DNA from: Coniochaeta sp. PMI_546
Lineage: Eukaryota; Ascomycota; Sordariomycetes; Coniochaetales; Coniochaetaceae
DNA: 64,000 bases
Assembly (NCBI GenBank): GCA_021432605.1
Contig: MU271150.1
Coordinates: 1,736,001 to 1,800,000, forward strand
Direction of reading: 5' to 3'
The translations under genes were made by a program, and so were the position numbers. Within the stretch, counting starts at the first letter, position 1; every line of letters begins with the position of its first letter. Below the pieces are notes generated by a model. That model had not been told where the DNA came from and searched no databases. It worked only from the letters and a program-made list of their open reading frames with translations. Positions 34,465 to 45,800 of the stretch are shown here, piece by piece.

Positions 34465-36391
34465 TGTGACAGACTGTGTCCGCTGACGGTGCGACTCAAA
34501 GTAGACTCCTTTTCTTTTTGCGATAGGGTATCACTTGATGTACCAGGTGATGAAGGTGTTTGAGAGATCTAAGACACTCAAGATCTCAGGGGCGGAGATA
34601 TGACACTGATGGCCAAGGTACTCTTGTAAAACAGAAGACACAACCAGAGAAAGGAGAGAAATGATTGAGACCCGGGCCAAGAGGGAGGGTGAGGGACTGA
34701 TAAGGTGGAGGGGTCAGAAGGATTCCCGTAAGCACGAGCGAGAGTGAAGCGGGGTGTCCAGCCCGCCATCTTATTTTGGGTAGCCGGCAGCGGTCTGGGA
34801 CGCGCGGGAAGGAGAGTGGATGTTCCAAGGTTGTTACCGAGAGGGAGTAGGGGAGTACCCATGTATCTCTCTGCAGCCCCCGGCCGAGCGAGCTTGTAGC
34901 CCCCGAGACTGTGTGCAACCAACAAAAAAAAAGAGTCGAGACCAAACACCCGACTGTGGCTAGCTGTGCCACCTGGGTGCCGAAGCACATCAGTGAAGTG
35001 GCAGAGTGGCTGCTGGACAGTGCTGGTCGAGTCTCGGAGCAAGTATCCTCGGGTCTGCCGTCTTGAAGCAGACATTTCCATTGGACTGCAGGCAGCTGGC
35101 TGAGCAGGAGAGCCGCAGCCTGGTTGGCTAGAGTGCGTCTTGCTAATCACTTGTGACACCCCTCAGTTACATGAGGGCTACTTGCTGCACAGTAGGGCTG
35201 CATAAGCGCATGAGCCAGCAGAGACCACTCTGGTTTGAGGATACGAATGGCGCCGCGAGTGTGGTCGTTGGTTCCACGTTGGGGGCTGAGAATCGAGCAG
35301 CAAACCGGGCCGTGGTGACCTGTTGGTACATTAATTACTATTAGTGTACACGTACCTTAGCTTTTGGAACTTTCCACTTGGGCGTGGATGAATGAACATT
35401 GCTGGGTCTGGAAGAACCTGGAAGATATAATTGAAGCTTGACATTACAGTTCAACCTGCGCTTCTTCCCGAACAATTAGATCAGGGGCACTCGTCGCTCC
35501 TTTCATTGTGGGTGGTATCTAAAGAATTTAGGGAAGGAACGTCCCGTCGAATAGGCCACAGTACACAGTACATGCTCTTGAGTTTGTCACCTGACCGTAC
35601 GGAGGGTTTAATTAGTGCAGACTCAAGGTACCTACTTGGTGAAGGAGGGGCAGTGATGGATCCAACAAGACCTTTTTTAATTGATAGGGCGAGGTACGGT
35701 AGTTACATCCACCTGAGTTGGGCATGAACGGAAAGGCATTATCATGACTGGAGAGAAAGTTGAAACATTTGAAATGTGCTCTGAATAAGCAAGTCTGATT
35801 TAACTTTGGAAGTCATGGTGAGGGAGGCAAAGGACGGCGAGGTTTGGCGGTGTAGGCGACAAAACGTTGAATAAACTGGCCCTGTTTCGGGCCTTGATTG
35901 GCGCGTGTTGAAACGACCGTTCATTCAGCCCAACGGCCATCCATGGATGTTTGTCGTCCACTCATCAGTCATCTCTTCGCAGGGCACTCGATATCCCGTT
36001 GGAAGTTGTCGAAACACAGTGATGCCAATGCTAAAATTCGGGTGTGTAGAAAAATAACACAACAGTAAGGTAGTTGACATATTGTACTTTTCTCGTCTCT
36101 CGCAAGTGCCTATCAAGCCTCGTTGAACTCGTCAACTTTAAGCATGCGAGTTGTCGACGAAGCTGACTGCATGATCCTAGCGGTCAGTCCCGTTTCACCT
36201 CACTGCCGAAGCGCCTCCCTCGCCTCCAGGGTCGGTAGCTGTGCGATGGTGGGATGGCGTGGTGAGACTGATCGTCGTGTGAGGTTAATCCGTTGGTCAT
36301 GCGATTCTCAATCCGTCCCAGTGGTATGGATGAAACTCGTGATCTTTGCCCGGTTCTCCGCAGTCGCCCTCCTCGCTCCAGTCGTCTTCTC
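34465..36391. other. Long intergenic region, no gene recognised
   Basis: About 1.9 kb upstream of the DUF8035 gene. It has an A-run near 34924-34933 and GGTAC-like motifs (near 35350, 35625, 35695). ORFs at 34578-35159 (-), 34586-34990 (-) and 35431-35727 (+) show no domain and are low-complexity or overlapping. No transposon remnant is recognised. Confidence 0.4.
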
Positions 36392-36872
36392 TTATGACTG
36401 CCCAGCCCCCTTGAGCATCTTGTCGATGTGCTCTTGGCTGTTCTTGGCCGTCGTCTCCAGATAGTGTAGCCTCTTGGTGAGACTCTCAACTTCCGCCTGC
36501 ATATCCTTCATTTGTCCCTCGAGCTTGCTCTGAAGGCTTGGAACTGGGATTGCAACGAACCTGGCAGAATAACATCAGCACATGTTGGGCCATTCGGACA
36601 GGTGAAGGTCAGCCTACATCTTGCCGACACCCTCATAGACACCCGTGTCAGGCGGTAACGACGATATTTCGCTCCGCGTTAGCTGGGCCAGCCGCATTTC
36701 CCTTTGCTTGGCCGCCATCTGTGTCCGGACCAGACTGATCTGCTGCTGAGTTGCGACCGACTGCGCTTCGATCTCTCTCAGAAGCTGTGGTCCGTTAGCA
36801 GTTGGTCTCTAGATGTGCCTGTCCGTGCCGGATATCACTCACTTTTGCGAGAGCTTCGTTGGATATTGACAT
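36392..36872 (-). CDS. PFD1: Prefoldin subunit 1 (beta-type)
   Basis: Three exons (36872-36843, 36784-36618, 36560-36392) with phase-consistent introns encode about 121 aa: MSISNEALAKLLREIEAQ, then a first helix with QQQISLVRTQMAAKQREMRLAQL, a hairpin region DTGVYEGVGKMFVAIP, and a second helix PSLQSKLEGQMKDMQAEVESL followed by KRLHYLETTAKNSQEHIDKM. The helix-beta-hairpin-helix layout and the YEGVGKMF core are characteristic of the beta-class prefoldin subunit 1. Prefoldin is the cytosolic hexamer that captures nascent actin and tubulin and passes them to the TRiC/CCT chaperonin. The gene is short and its first exon holds only ten codons, so it is easily missed. Confidence 0.88.
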
Positions 36873-37335
36873 TTTGGAACTGATGTGTCGAGAAGTCACG
36901 ATAAAAAGCAGATGAGCTTCGTAGCCGTTGTCAAGAAGGAAATGGTCAGGGGTTTTTGATGATTGCCTGCGCATCTGCTGTGATTTTGGAGGCATTCACT
37001 GCTGAGGGGTGATTTCTGACTTGGCCCCACCAAAGCGACTCGCTACAACTCGACAAATCGATGCTTCTTTTCCCCGTCACCATTTCAAGTAACCCAATTT
37101 CGCAGATCCATATCTACGCAGAGTAAGGTCGCTATGGTCTTGGTTGGTTTGGGAGGTGATATTACCGAGCCACTGAACATATATAGAGTTGTGTTCATTT
37201 GCAATCATCTGTATAGGGTATCTAGAACGTCAACAGCACCTTTCGCCAACCATGCGGAATGTCGATCCCCTGATGCTACCGCCCTTGGTCTACATGTGCC
37301 CTGTCCAGAATATGCAAAAATCCTACAGCCTGCGC
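36873..37335. other. Intergenic region
   Basis: About 460 bp between the prefoldin start and the ceramidase stop. No gene is seen. Confidence 0.4.
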
Positions 37336-38585
37336 TTATTGCAGCTTTTTGACATCCCTATACAACTGTCCGTCCCCGTCGGTCCTGGGTACTACTTGGG
37401 GTATTGATGTGAACGTAGAAGGCCAGTCCAGCTTGAAGTTCGTCTCGCCCGCATCCAAGCACCGAATGAGCCAGACTCGCCAGATGATGAAATAGTATGC
37501 ACCTGTGCAGGTCGTCGGCTGTTAGAGCAAGCATCTTAGGTGGGGTTTTACAACAAGTTATTCTACTTACCAAGGCCCGTGAAGAGGTGCCACCATCCAT
37601 GACCTTCGAGGACTATCGACCATGGCAGCAGGATGTGGTTCCGTGCTGTCTTCAGATAGCGACAGTAGATATTGTCCATATTCCACAGGAAGAAACCAGT
37701 GAGGAACAAGCCGTTTCCTGTATCACAGCCAGTCATTTCAGATTAGCGAGTACGACAAGAGAAGCAATGGTGCGTGCCACATACCTGTCAGAGCGAGCCT
37801 CCACATTTGCTTCAGGATCTGGTCACACTCTGCCGGATTTCTCTCTCGCAGTGCTGGACGCAGCTGCTTCTCCATGACATGGAAGCCTTTGCAGACCAGG
37901 GTTAAGGTCATTACAGCGTATGCGACTTGGTGAAATACCGGGTCCTTGGACTTGAGGTAGTATGCCTGCATTCTATCAGAATAGAACTGAACGAGAGAGG
38001 GAAACCAGGTGTATGCTCACTGTTATCGCCCAAGCAAGTGCCCCGAAGATTGCGATAACACCGAGAGATTGCGCCCTTGACTTGCCATAGGCGAAAGTGG
38101 TGTAGCCCATGATACAGGTAGTATATATCATCGGCAGTTCATCAGCAAGCTGGGTGCTATCTAAGACACAATAGTTACAATGTCAGCGCTGATGCGAGTA
38201 ACCGTAGCACATGAGCAGGCGACTTTGGCTTGTTTTGAGGCAGTCACACTTACACTTGAGCGTTGCATGAAAGGCCATGGAACCCAGACTGACGGTGAGA
38301 TAGCCAAGATACGTGAGGATCAGGCTTGGTCTCGGCGAGTACAGCAGGCAGTTCCGGATGCCTTTAATGCCCAAGTATACGAATATCAGGTTGGTCGCCG
38401 TGTTTACTAGCTCGGCGCAGTAGTACGTGATGCTGTAATCCTGTCATATCATAAGCGAGAGCTGCCAAATAGTCAGTGACGGGTCAAGTGTGCCTTACCT
38501 CTTCGCACCAGTTGAGGGTCGAGGTCTGCTCTCCCCAAAAGCCATCCCGCACCTCCCTGTATGGCATCCGGAAGTAGCTAGCCAT
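37336..38585 (-). CDS. Alkaline ceramidase (YPC1/YDC1 family)
   Basis: Five or six short exons run from ATG 38585 (MASYFRMPYREVRDGFWGE) to a TAA at 37336-37338. An upstream in-frame ATG at 38621 is an alternative start. Spliced segments read QTSTLNWCEEDYSITYYCAE, LVNTATNLIFVYLGIKGI, TYLGYLTVSLGSMAFHATLK, DSTQLADELPMIYTTCI, then KDPVFHQVAYAVM, WNMDNIYCRYLK and EGHGWWHLFTGLGAYYFI. The NWCEEDY, SMAFHATL, DELPM and GHGWWH blocks are the conserved alkaline ceramidase motifs; the Asp/His residues of the last ones form the zinc and catalytic site. The enzyme hydrolyses (phyto)ceramide to sphingoid base and fatty acid in the ER membrane; about seven membrane helices. The internal splice sites were read approximately, but the order of motifs is complete. 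Confidence 0.88.
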
Positions 38586-38621
38586 CGTCGCCTTTGGCAA
38601 AGGGTTCGAAATGTTCGTCAT

Positions 38622-39800
38622 TGAGCCTGGCTCGAAAAGGACGGCGACAAGACTGCAATGAGGGTGCAATGAGTGAAGGTGTCGGTAGGACACAAAGGAG
38701 GCTTCTACGGTGGAAAAAGATTTGGAGGCGATGACGATGCACGAAAGGTTCGGATTTGGAGATCCCTTATGTAAGGCACATGCAGTTGCGATTGGATTGC
38801 CAAGGTTCGTGATGTACTGTCGACTTGCTGTGTGTGGGCGGACGTCCCGGGCCTGCCGAGTTACCATTTTAAGCTGTATCCTATTCTAAGGCCTTACTTA
38901 TTCTGGGTCCCCTCCGTATAAACATTGACTCGAATGCCGAAGTTGTAGGTCTAGAGCCTTTGAAGTCATCACCTTATCATCAGGGCAGGAGACATTCGAC
39001 TACTATGTAGGACTGTGGTTTGGTCTTGCTCTCCATGGATGTCACTTCACCACGTCAGGTACTCGCCGAATCTAACACGAACAAGAGAGTTACAAAGGCG
39101 CCACTGGTATCTGAACATTTGCAGCACACCTGTACTAACATGTAGCGTATATACGGTTTGGACTAGCCTACCCTCATCTGGGATTCTTTTAGATGATTTC
39201 CATTTGAGGGCTTGGAAGCCATGTCCGTGTCGCGAAGTCGCGGCATCACGTCACGGCTTAGCTCGTATCTTAGGAATGTCAGGACCCGTGGGGTTATGTG
39301 GGGTGAGAATGCTGTGCACGGACCTGGCAACGCGCCGACTTGGAGATCCTTAGCGTACATAGTATGTCCACGTACACTACTACACTATGGTCTAGTGCCA
39401 GCGACAGCGGACAATGGACAGGGGGCAGTCAGGACATTGGAGCTCTCCAGACGTAACACTTTTGAGGCGCAAGGACTCCTTCTTCGTGACCACCGTGATT
39501 CGTACACAACTGTACTTCCACATCACGAGCTCGTCAGCGTGGATACTTGAGTCTTGGACCTCTTAGGCAAGGCGACACAATCGAACACTACCCATCTATA
39601 CTAGTCGGGGCTGTTCCAGCACCGGTCACGCTTCGTCTTGCAGCAATCCTTCTGGAGTCGGCGCAATTTTAGTACCTATGACCAACCTGACCTGAGGTTC
39701 AAACAGACACCCAATGCTCCCTTCATGACCTTACGACTCTTTGATGGCCGATCCTATGCTCGAGCCCCATACCGTTCCTCATAGAAATACCGACTAAGCC
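38622..39800. other. Intergenic region (divergent promoters of ceramidase and TMF-like gene)
   Basis: About 1.2 kb, AT-richer than coding DNA. ORFs at 38484-38867 (-, the ceramidase first exon extended upstream), 39015-39353 (+) and 39212-39550 (+) show no convincing extra gene. Confidence 0.4.
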
Positions 39801-42574
39801 ATGGCATCATCCGGAGGCAAGTCCGGATGGGGCTCCCTTCTCTCCAAGGCTGTTGCTGGAGTTGAGGCCCGGCTTGACACTATCCTCGCCGAGGGCGATG
39901 AGGCCCAGAAAGACAGCAAACCTACGCCGCAGACAACTCCAGCCCCTATGCCTGCCTCATCACAGAAGCAAACTCCTGGTAAGTACCTTAGCTGGGGATA
40001 GTATAGACTACATCGCATTGCTCACAGCTGCTAATATGACTTTCTCCGTACAGGCCCTTCGAGAACAAATTCGAGTAATCGTACCAATGACCGGCTGCAG
40101 GAGCGTCTGGCACGGGCAATGGCCGCAAAAGCTGCTGCTCAGAAAACAGACTCTACCAAACCCTCCCTATCTTCTCAGCCAAGTCCACGCCAGAGTCTCG
40201 ACGTTCCAAGCCGAGCCTCGACCGAAAGTGCCGATGACCGTTCAAGTGTGAATAATGCCGAGCCAAGCTCGCAACGTACCTCACAAGATGTGTCTAGGAC
40301 CTCTCTGGACAAGCCGGCAAGCGAGCAGGCTGCAGGTATACAACCGAATGGCAAGGAGGAGACGCAAAGTCAACCCTTAAGTCACGTCTATGGCCACATG
40401 CACTCCACTGAAGCCCCCCTTGCGGTGGAAGCAAACGGCGACACAGCAGCCACGCTACCTACACGAAACTCAGTCGAGTCCGAAATACCTACTATCGAGG
40501 TTGAAATCGCGGACGAGACCGCCACCGACACTGAAGGACCTGACATCTCCGCAGAACAAGCCCAACTAAAACACCAGGAAGAAATCCACGGTTACATCGA
40601 ACGAATCGATGCTCTCGAAGCCAAATTACAATACCTCGCTAGAGAGGCCGCAGAAAGTGCGAGGAAAGAGGCTCTAGCCGCGCCCGCAGGGAGTGTTGAG
40701 AAGAAGCTGGCCGAGAAGGATCAACAGATAGCCCAGCTGATGGAAGAGGGCAAGAACTTGGCAAGCACAGAGCAAAAGCACCGTACTATAATCAAGAAGC
40801 TGCGCTCCAAAGCTGCGGAAGACGAAAAAGAACTGAAGAATCTGAAAGCTTCGTACGACAAGATCAGCAAGGAGGTGGAAGGCATCCGGACAAAGGCTCG
40901 CCGTGCAGATGATCTTCAGAAGGCGAATGACGACTTACGACGGCGCTTAGACCAGTCGCAGAAAGAGTTGAACAACTTGAAGCCACAAGTCAGCTCCAAG
41001 GACAGCCTCATCTCAGAGCTCAGCAGGAAGCTAGCAAAGGCGACAGAGCAGGCAGATGCGATGACCGCAAAGGTCAACGAGCAAGCCTTGGAGCAGCATA
41101 GAAAACGCATCGCTGAGCTGGAAGAATCAGTGGCAGCGCTGCAAGTAGAGAAGAATCTCGTAGCCGACAGGGCAAAGATACAGCTCAACGAGATGAGAGA
41201 GAAGGCTGAGCGGGCAAATGAGCGCACGAGAGCGCTCGAGCTCGAAATGAAGGCCGAGCTGCAGATCATGGAAAGCAAGCTGGAAGCCATGCGCGTCCAG
41301 GCTGAGGAGGTGTCGTCCGGCGCTGGTGGAGATTCGCAGGCTAAGCTGCTCAGGCAGATCGAGACGCTGCAGACGCAGTATTCGATTGCGAGCGAGAACT
41401 GGCAGGGCATCGAGAACACGCTGCTGGCAAGAATAGCGAACCTGGAGAAGGAGCGGGACGAGGCGTTGCAGCGGGAGTCGGACATGAGGAAGAAGGCTAG
41501 GGAAGCTGTGCGTTCCACAACTCGGACTGCCTTTTTCACACGCACGGTCATCGTACTAACATTTTATAGGCCCTCCGCGCAAAACGAATCGAAGAAGAGC
41601 TCGAAGAAGCCAAGACCAAGATCCCCAGCTTCCAGGAAGACGTCAAGACATACCAGTCACAACTAGACTCCCTCAAGCGCCGCGCCGAGGAAGCAGAAGC
41701 CTCGCTCTTCCAAGCCAGAGCCGAGCTCGAGAAGCAAAGGCAGGCCTGGAAGGAACAACAATCCGAGAAGGCGCAGCAAGACCGCCACCACACCGACCAT
41801 GACCGGCGCGGCGGCTGGCTGGACGAAATCCCTAGCGCCCCATTCAGGTACGGAAGCAACAGCAGGCCAGAATCACCACTACTCATGACCGCGCCCCAAC
41901 GGACATTGAGTTCGGATCTACTAGGCCTCGACGTCCTGCCCAACAAACACCGCAAGCAATCCGCGCCGTCCAGTCAGAGCGGTCTACCCGCCCTCGAGAG
42001 ACCCTACAGCGGCAGCAGACGACCGTCAGCACAACCGCCGGTACGACCTTCTCTGCCGGGCAGCATGACGGGCCACTCCTACGGCCAGTCGGTATTCAGT
42101 CCCACGACCGAGTCGATGCCCACGCCTTCCATCCCGCACCCGCTGGACAGGGAGGATTCCTTCGAGGGCGTGGAGACGTCGTCCACCTCCCCGCAGCAAG
42201 TAATGCAAGACATGGTCTCGGTGTCGACAGTGGCAGCCGGCCCGTCGGTGCAGCTCGTCGAGCGCATGAGCGCCGCCATCAGACGGCTCGAGTCGGAGAA
42301 AGTCGCCGCCAAGGAAGAGCTGGCTAGGATATCCAACCAGCGGGACGAGGCCAGGGCGGAGCTCGTCGCTATGATGAGGGAGGTGGAGGAGGGAAGGCAG
42401 GCCAGGGCCAAGGTGGAGGAGCTGGAGCGGCAGGTGGCCGAGGTCAACGAGCGGTACGAGACTACGCTCGAGCTGCTGGGGGAGAAGAGCGAGTTGGTTG
42501 AGGAGCTGAGGGCGGATGTGCAGGATGTTAAGGACATGTATCGGGATTTGGTGGAGAGGACTGTCAGTAGATGA
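39801..42574 (+). CDS. TATA element modulatory factor (TMF)/SGM1-like Golgi coiled-coil protein
   Basis: Three exons (39801-39978, 40054-41507, 41570-42574) give about 878 aa. The N-terminus GWGSLLSKAVAGVEARLDTI is the conserved amphipathic start of TMF proteins. A Ser/Thr-rich disordered part follows, then long coiled coils (about residues 235-570, for example EKKLAEKDQQIAQLMEEGK and RTIIKKLRSKAAEDEKELKN). A second disordered segment with SPTTESMPTPSIPHPLDRED comes before the C-terminal coiled coil VQLVERMSAAIRRLESEKVA to DMYRDLVERTVSR, the TMF_TATA_bd-type domain that binds Rab6 in animal and yeast homologues. Expected role: golgin tether at the Golgi; the 'TATA-binding' name is historical. 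Confidence 0.87.
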
Positions 42575-42828
42575 GCTGATGGGGGTGATTGTATGTTTAT
42601 ATTGGGGGAGCGGAACTATTTTACTGAGCGAGATGACACGGGTTACTTCACTTTGCATGCTTCGGGATATCAGATTAGATGTCGAGGCGAGGAGTTGGGA
42701 ATTCCATATCCATATGCCCTTGCTGGGCTTGTCGAAGCTCCATGATGGCTAATCTACATACAAACTGACCTGTGTCGTTACAAGAGTAATGACCTGGTTC
42801 CATCAAGGACAAAAATAAAGCACCTAAC

Positions 42829-45800
42829 CTAAGGGAATACACTCTCCGCACTACCGCTCGTAAGCCGCTTCACGGCACCAACCAGTTCATCCACAAGCTC
42901 GTCCACAACCGCCTCTCCGCCAGCGGTACCGACAACCCCGACCACGAACTCCCCATCCCGCACATACGACACCACCTTCAACGGGCGCGGCGCGTCCCCA
43001 TGCGGGTTCAGAATCTCGACCCTGGCCGTCCCGCCCGCAAAGGACATGGTGTCGAAGTCCTCGTGGTCCTGGTGGTGGACGACCGAGTCGAAGAACGTCT
43101 GCGACGGGTGCCACTGGGTGCAGTGGTCGCGTATCCTGCCGAAGCCGAGGTAGTCGTATCCCGCACTCTGCGCGGCCTGGGTCTGGACCGAGTCCAGGAC
43201 ATCCTGCGCCGTGCTGGAGGCCTGGAAGGCGACGCGCACGGGCGTGAACTGGTAGCAGGGTCCTTGGATGTCTTCCGTGTGTGGAAGGGTCCGGCCTGAG
43301 GTTACGCTGCCGAAGACCACGTCGCGGGTCCCCAGGCGGCGGGAGAGGACCAGCGCCCAGGCTGCGGTGAGGAGGGTGGCGCGGGTGATGTGCTCTAGGG
43401 GTTGGGAGAGGGCGCCGACGGGTTTGGTGCGGAAGATGGCTTTGTCGAGGGCTTGGTTGCCTGTTGGCTGCAGGGATGGGGAGGGGAGGATGGATAGTGA
43501 CGAACCCGAGAGGAGACGGCTCCAGTACGTGATTGCTGCGCTTTGGGCTTGGGGGTTGAGGGTAAGCGATAGGTAGGATGAGAAGGGGGCAAAGTCGGTT
43601 ATCTCCCCGCCGGTGTAGAGCGTCTCGAGATCGCGGAGGAGACGCGGGAGGGAGACTCCGTCGTACTGGACGTGGGAGAGCGCCAGGACGAGACACTCCT
43701 GACTGCCGTCTCTGCCTTGAACGTGAAAGATCTTGAGGAAGGGCGAGCCGAGCGGTAAGTCGGATTCTATGTCTTGGTTGCAGAGCTCTGTGATGAATTG
43801 CTCAAGGTCGTCGTTGTCGGCGACCTGGGTGGTCACGCGAGCAACGGCTTCGGACAGCACGACCTGCAGGAGGGTTGAGTCATGTTCGATGAAGACCGTG
43901 CGTAGGATCTCGTGCGTCTTGACTAGCTCATTGCAGGCCCTGATGAGCTGCTTGCGGTATATGCTGCCTTGGTTGAAGTAGAGCATGGTGTACTGCACCG
44001 ACGTCCGCGGTGCAGACACGGTGGCTCGGACGTCGAGGGCTTGAGAATCCGTCACGGGAAGCACGTCTTGGATTGTCCAGTTCTGGTCACCGAGCTTCGG
44101 CTGGACAACTTCGGACAGGAATGTTTCCACGTCCGAAGTCTTTGGCGCCAGCGAGAAGGGCGTATGAGGCTGGACCTTCTCCTGCGAGACCGCTTTGTCC
44201 ACCTTCAGGACCTTTGCCGCGTCACCCAGGCGCATATGCTGGAAGACGTCGGCTACGCTGAGTGCGTGTCCTTGCGCGCGGAGACTGGACACTAACTTCA
44301 TGGCGAGGACGGAGTCGCCGCCCAGACGGAAGAAATTGTCGTCGACTTCGATCTGCTCCGGACGCATTCCGAGGATCTTGGCCCACGCAGATCGCAGGAT
44401 GGTCTCGGCGACTGTGAGGTCCGCTTCGAGTAGACTTCTCTGACAGACCTCCCTGAAGCCATCGCGAAGGTGTTCAAGAACCAGACGGGGGATTTCTGAT
44501 GCCAGTTGGGGCAGTTGGGTGTGGTCGACTTGTCCGCCCTTGGTGGGTAATTGGTCTACTACAACGTATGCGGAAGGGGCACTGTGCGATGTGAGGGAGT
44601 TCTGGACAAATTTATCGAACTTCTTCAGTGCCGCTGCAAGACTGATGGGAATCGTGTCACAGAGAGTCGTCGTGAAGCTTCCCGCATCCGGTGTGTTCCA
44701 GGTGATTTGTTGCCTCGACGGCATAAGCTGGACGCAGTCTTCCGCTCCGTTGGAAGACGGCAGCTCGATGAAGACAACCAGTTCCCGCTCCCCTTCCTGT
44801 TCAGAGCTGCCCGAGGATGATTGAGACAGCACCGCGGCGGAACGGATCGACGGCGCGAGATGCCTTGCCAGCTGGGCTTCGAAACCCGCCAGATCAACTG
44901 CGTGTCCCTGGACCGGTACAATATCCTCCTTTCGTCCAAGATAGATCAACGTACCGTCCTCCCGCGACTGTACCATGTCGCCGGTCGGCTGCACGCTACC
45001 CGTTCGGCCTCGACAAGCGTCGCTGCCAGCCACGAGCCAGGCAGGACACTCGGCGCCGTCGCCCGCAACGAGCGCCCCTTCGAGCCAGAGCTCGCCAGGG
45101 CAACCAATGGGTGACAGGAACGTCGGGTTCCGCGGGTCACACACCCAAGGCACCACCGCACGGGGATAGATCGATCCCTGTTTCGTGCTCGCATCGGCTC
45201 GAGGCTTCCCGGAAGATTCGTCCAGGGGCAACGGCGGTACCTCATTCCAACGCCAAATATGGCTCAGTTCCGCCTCGGGCAGGCAGGATATCTGGCTGAT
45301 GCTCCTGTCAAGATCTTTCATCAACCGCACACATGCCGTCTCCAGCTGCGCGAGTATCCTTTCCATGTGCTTCACCTCAATAATGGTGCTGTCAAAGCTG
45401 GCGCAGACCCTGAATCCCCCCTTACGAAGCCCGCACGCCACCATCAGCGGGTACGGGTTGAAATGGAGCGCCTCGCGCACTGCGTCTTCTTGCCTGAATC
45501 CGAGCTCGCCGTGGTACTCTGCCTCCGGTTGGATGACGAGGCCTGTGCCGGCCTCGCACGCGTGTTGGGCGTCCGGGCTGATCTTTCTGATGTTCTGCCA
45601 TCCAATGTGCTGATAGGGGGTACGTGCTGAAATACACTGCTGGACGGCCTGCAGATACGATCTTACGGAGCTCGTACGGTCGACAAACACCCGCACTGGA
45701 ACTGTTGCGTTTAGAGGACCTAGAATGTGCTCGACACCGGGCAATGCGATGTCCCGACCTGTCAAGGTCTCGCCAAAGAGGACGTCGTCGCTCGATGTGT

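Noticed and set aside
34578-35159. 193-aa minus-strand ORF upstream of the DUF8035 gene
   Set aside because: No recognisable family, overlapping alternative ORFs, composition like non-coding DNA.
42887-43696. 269-aa Pro/Arg-rich ORF within the NRPS
   Set aside because: Shadow frame of the terminal condensation domain.
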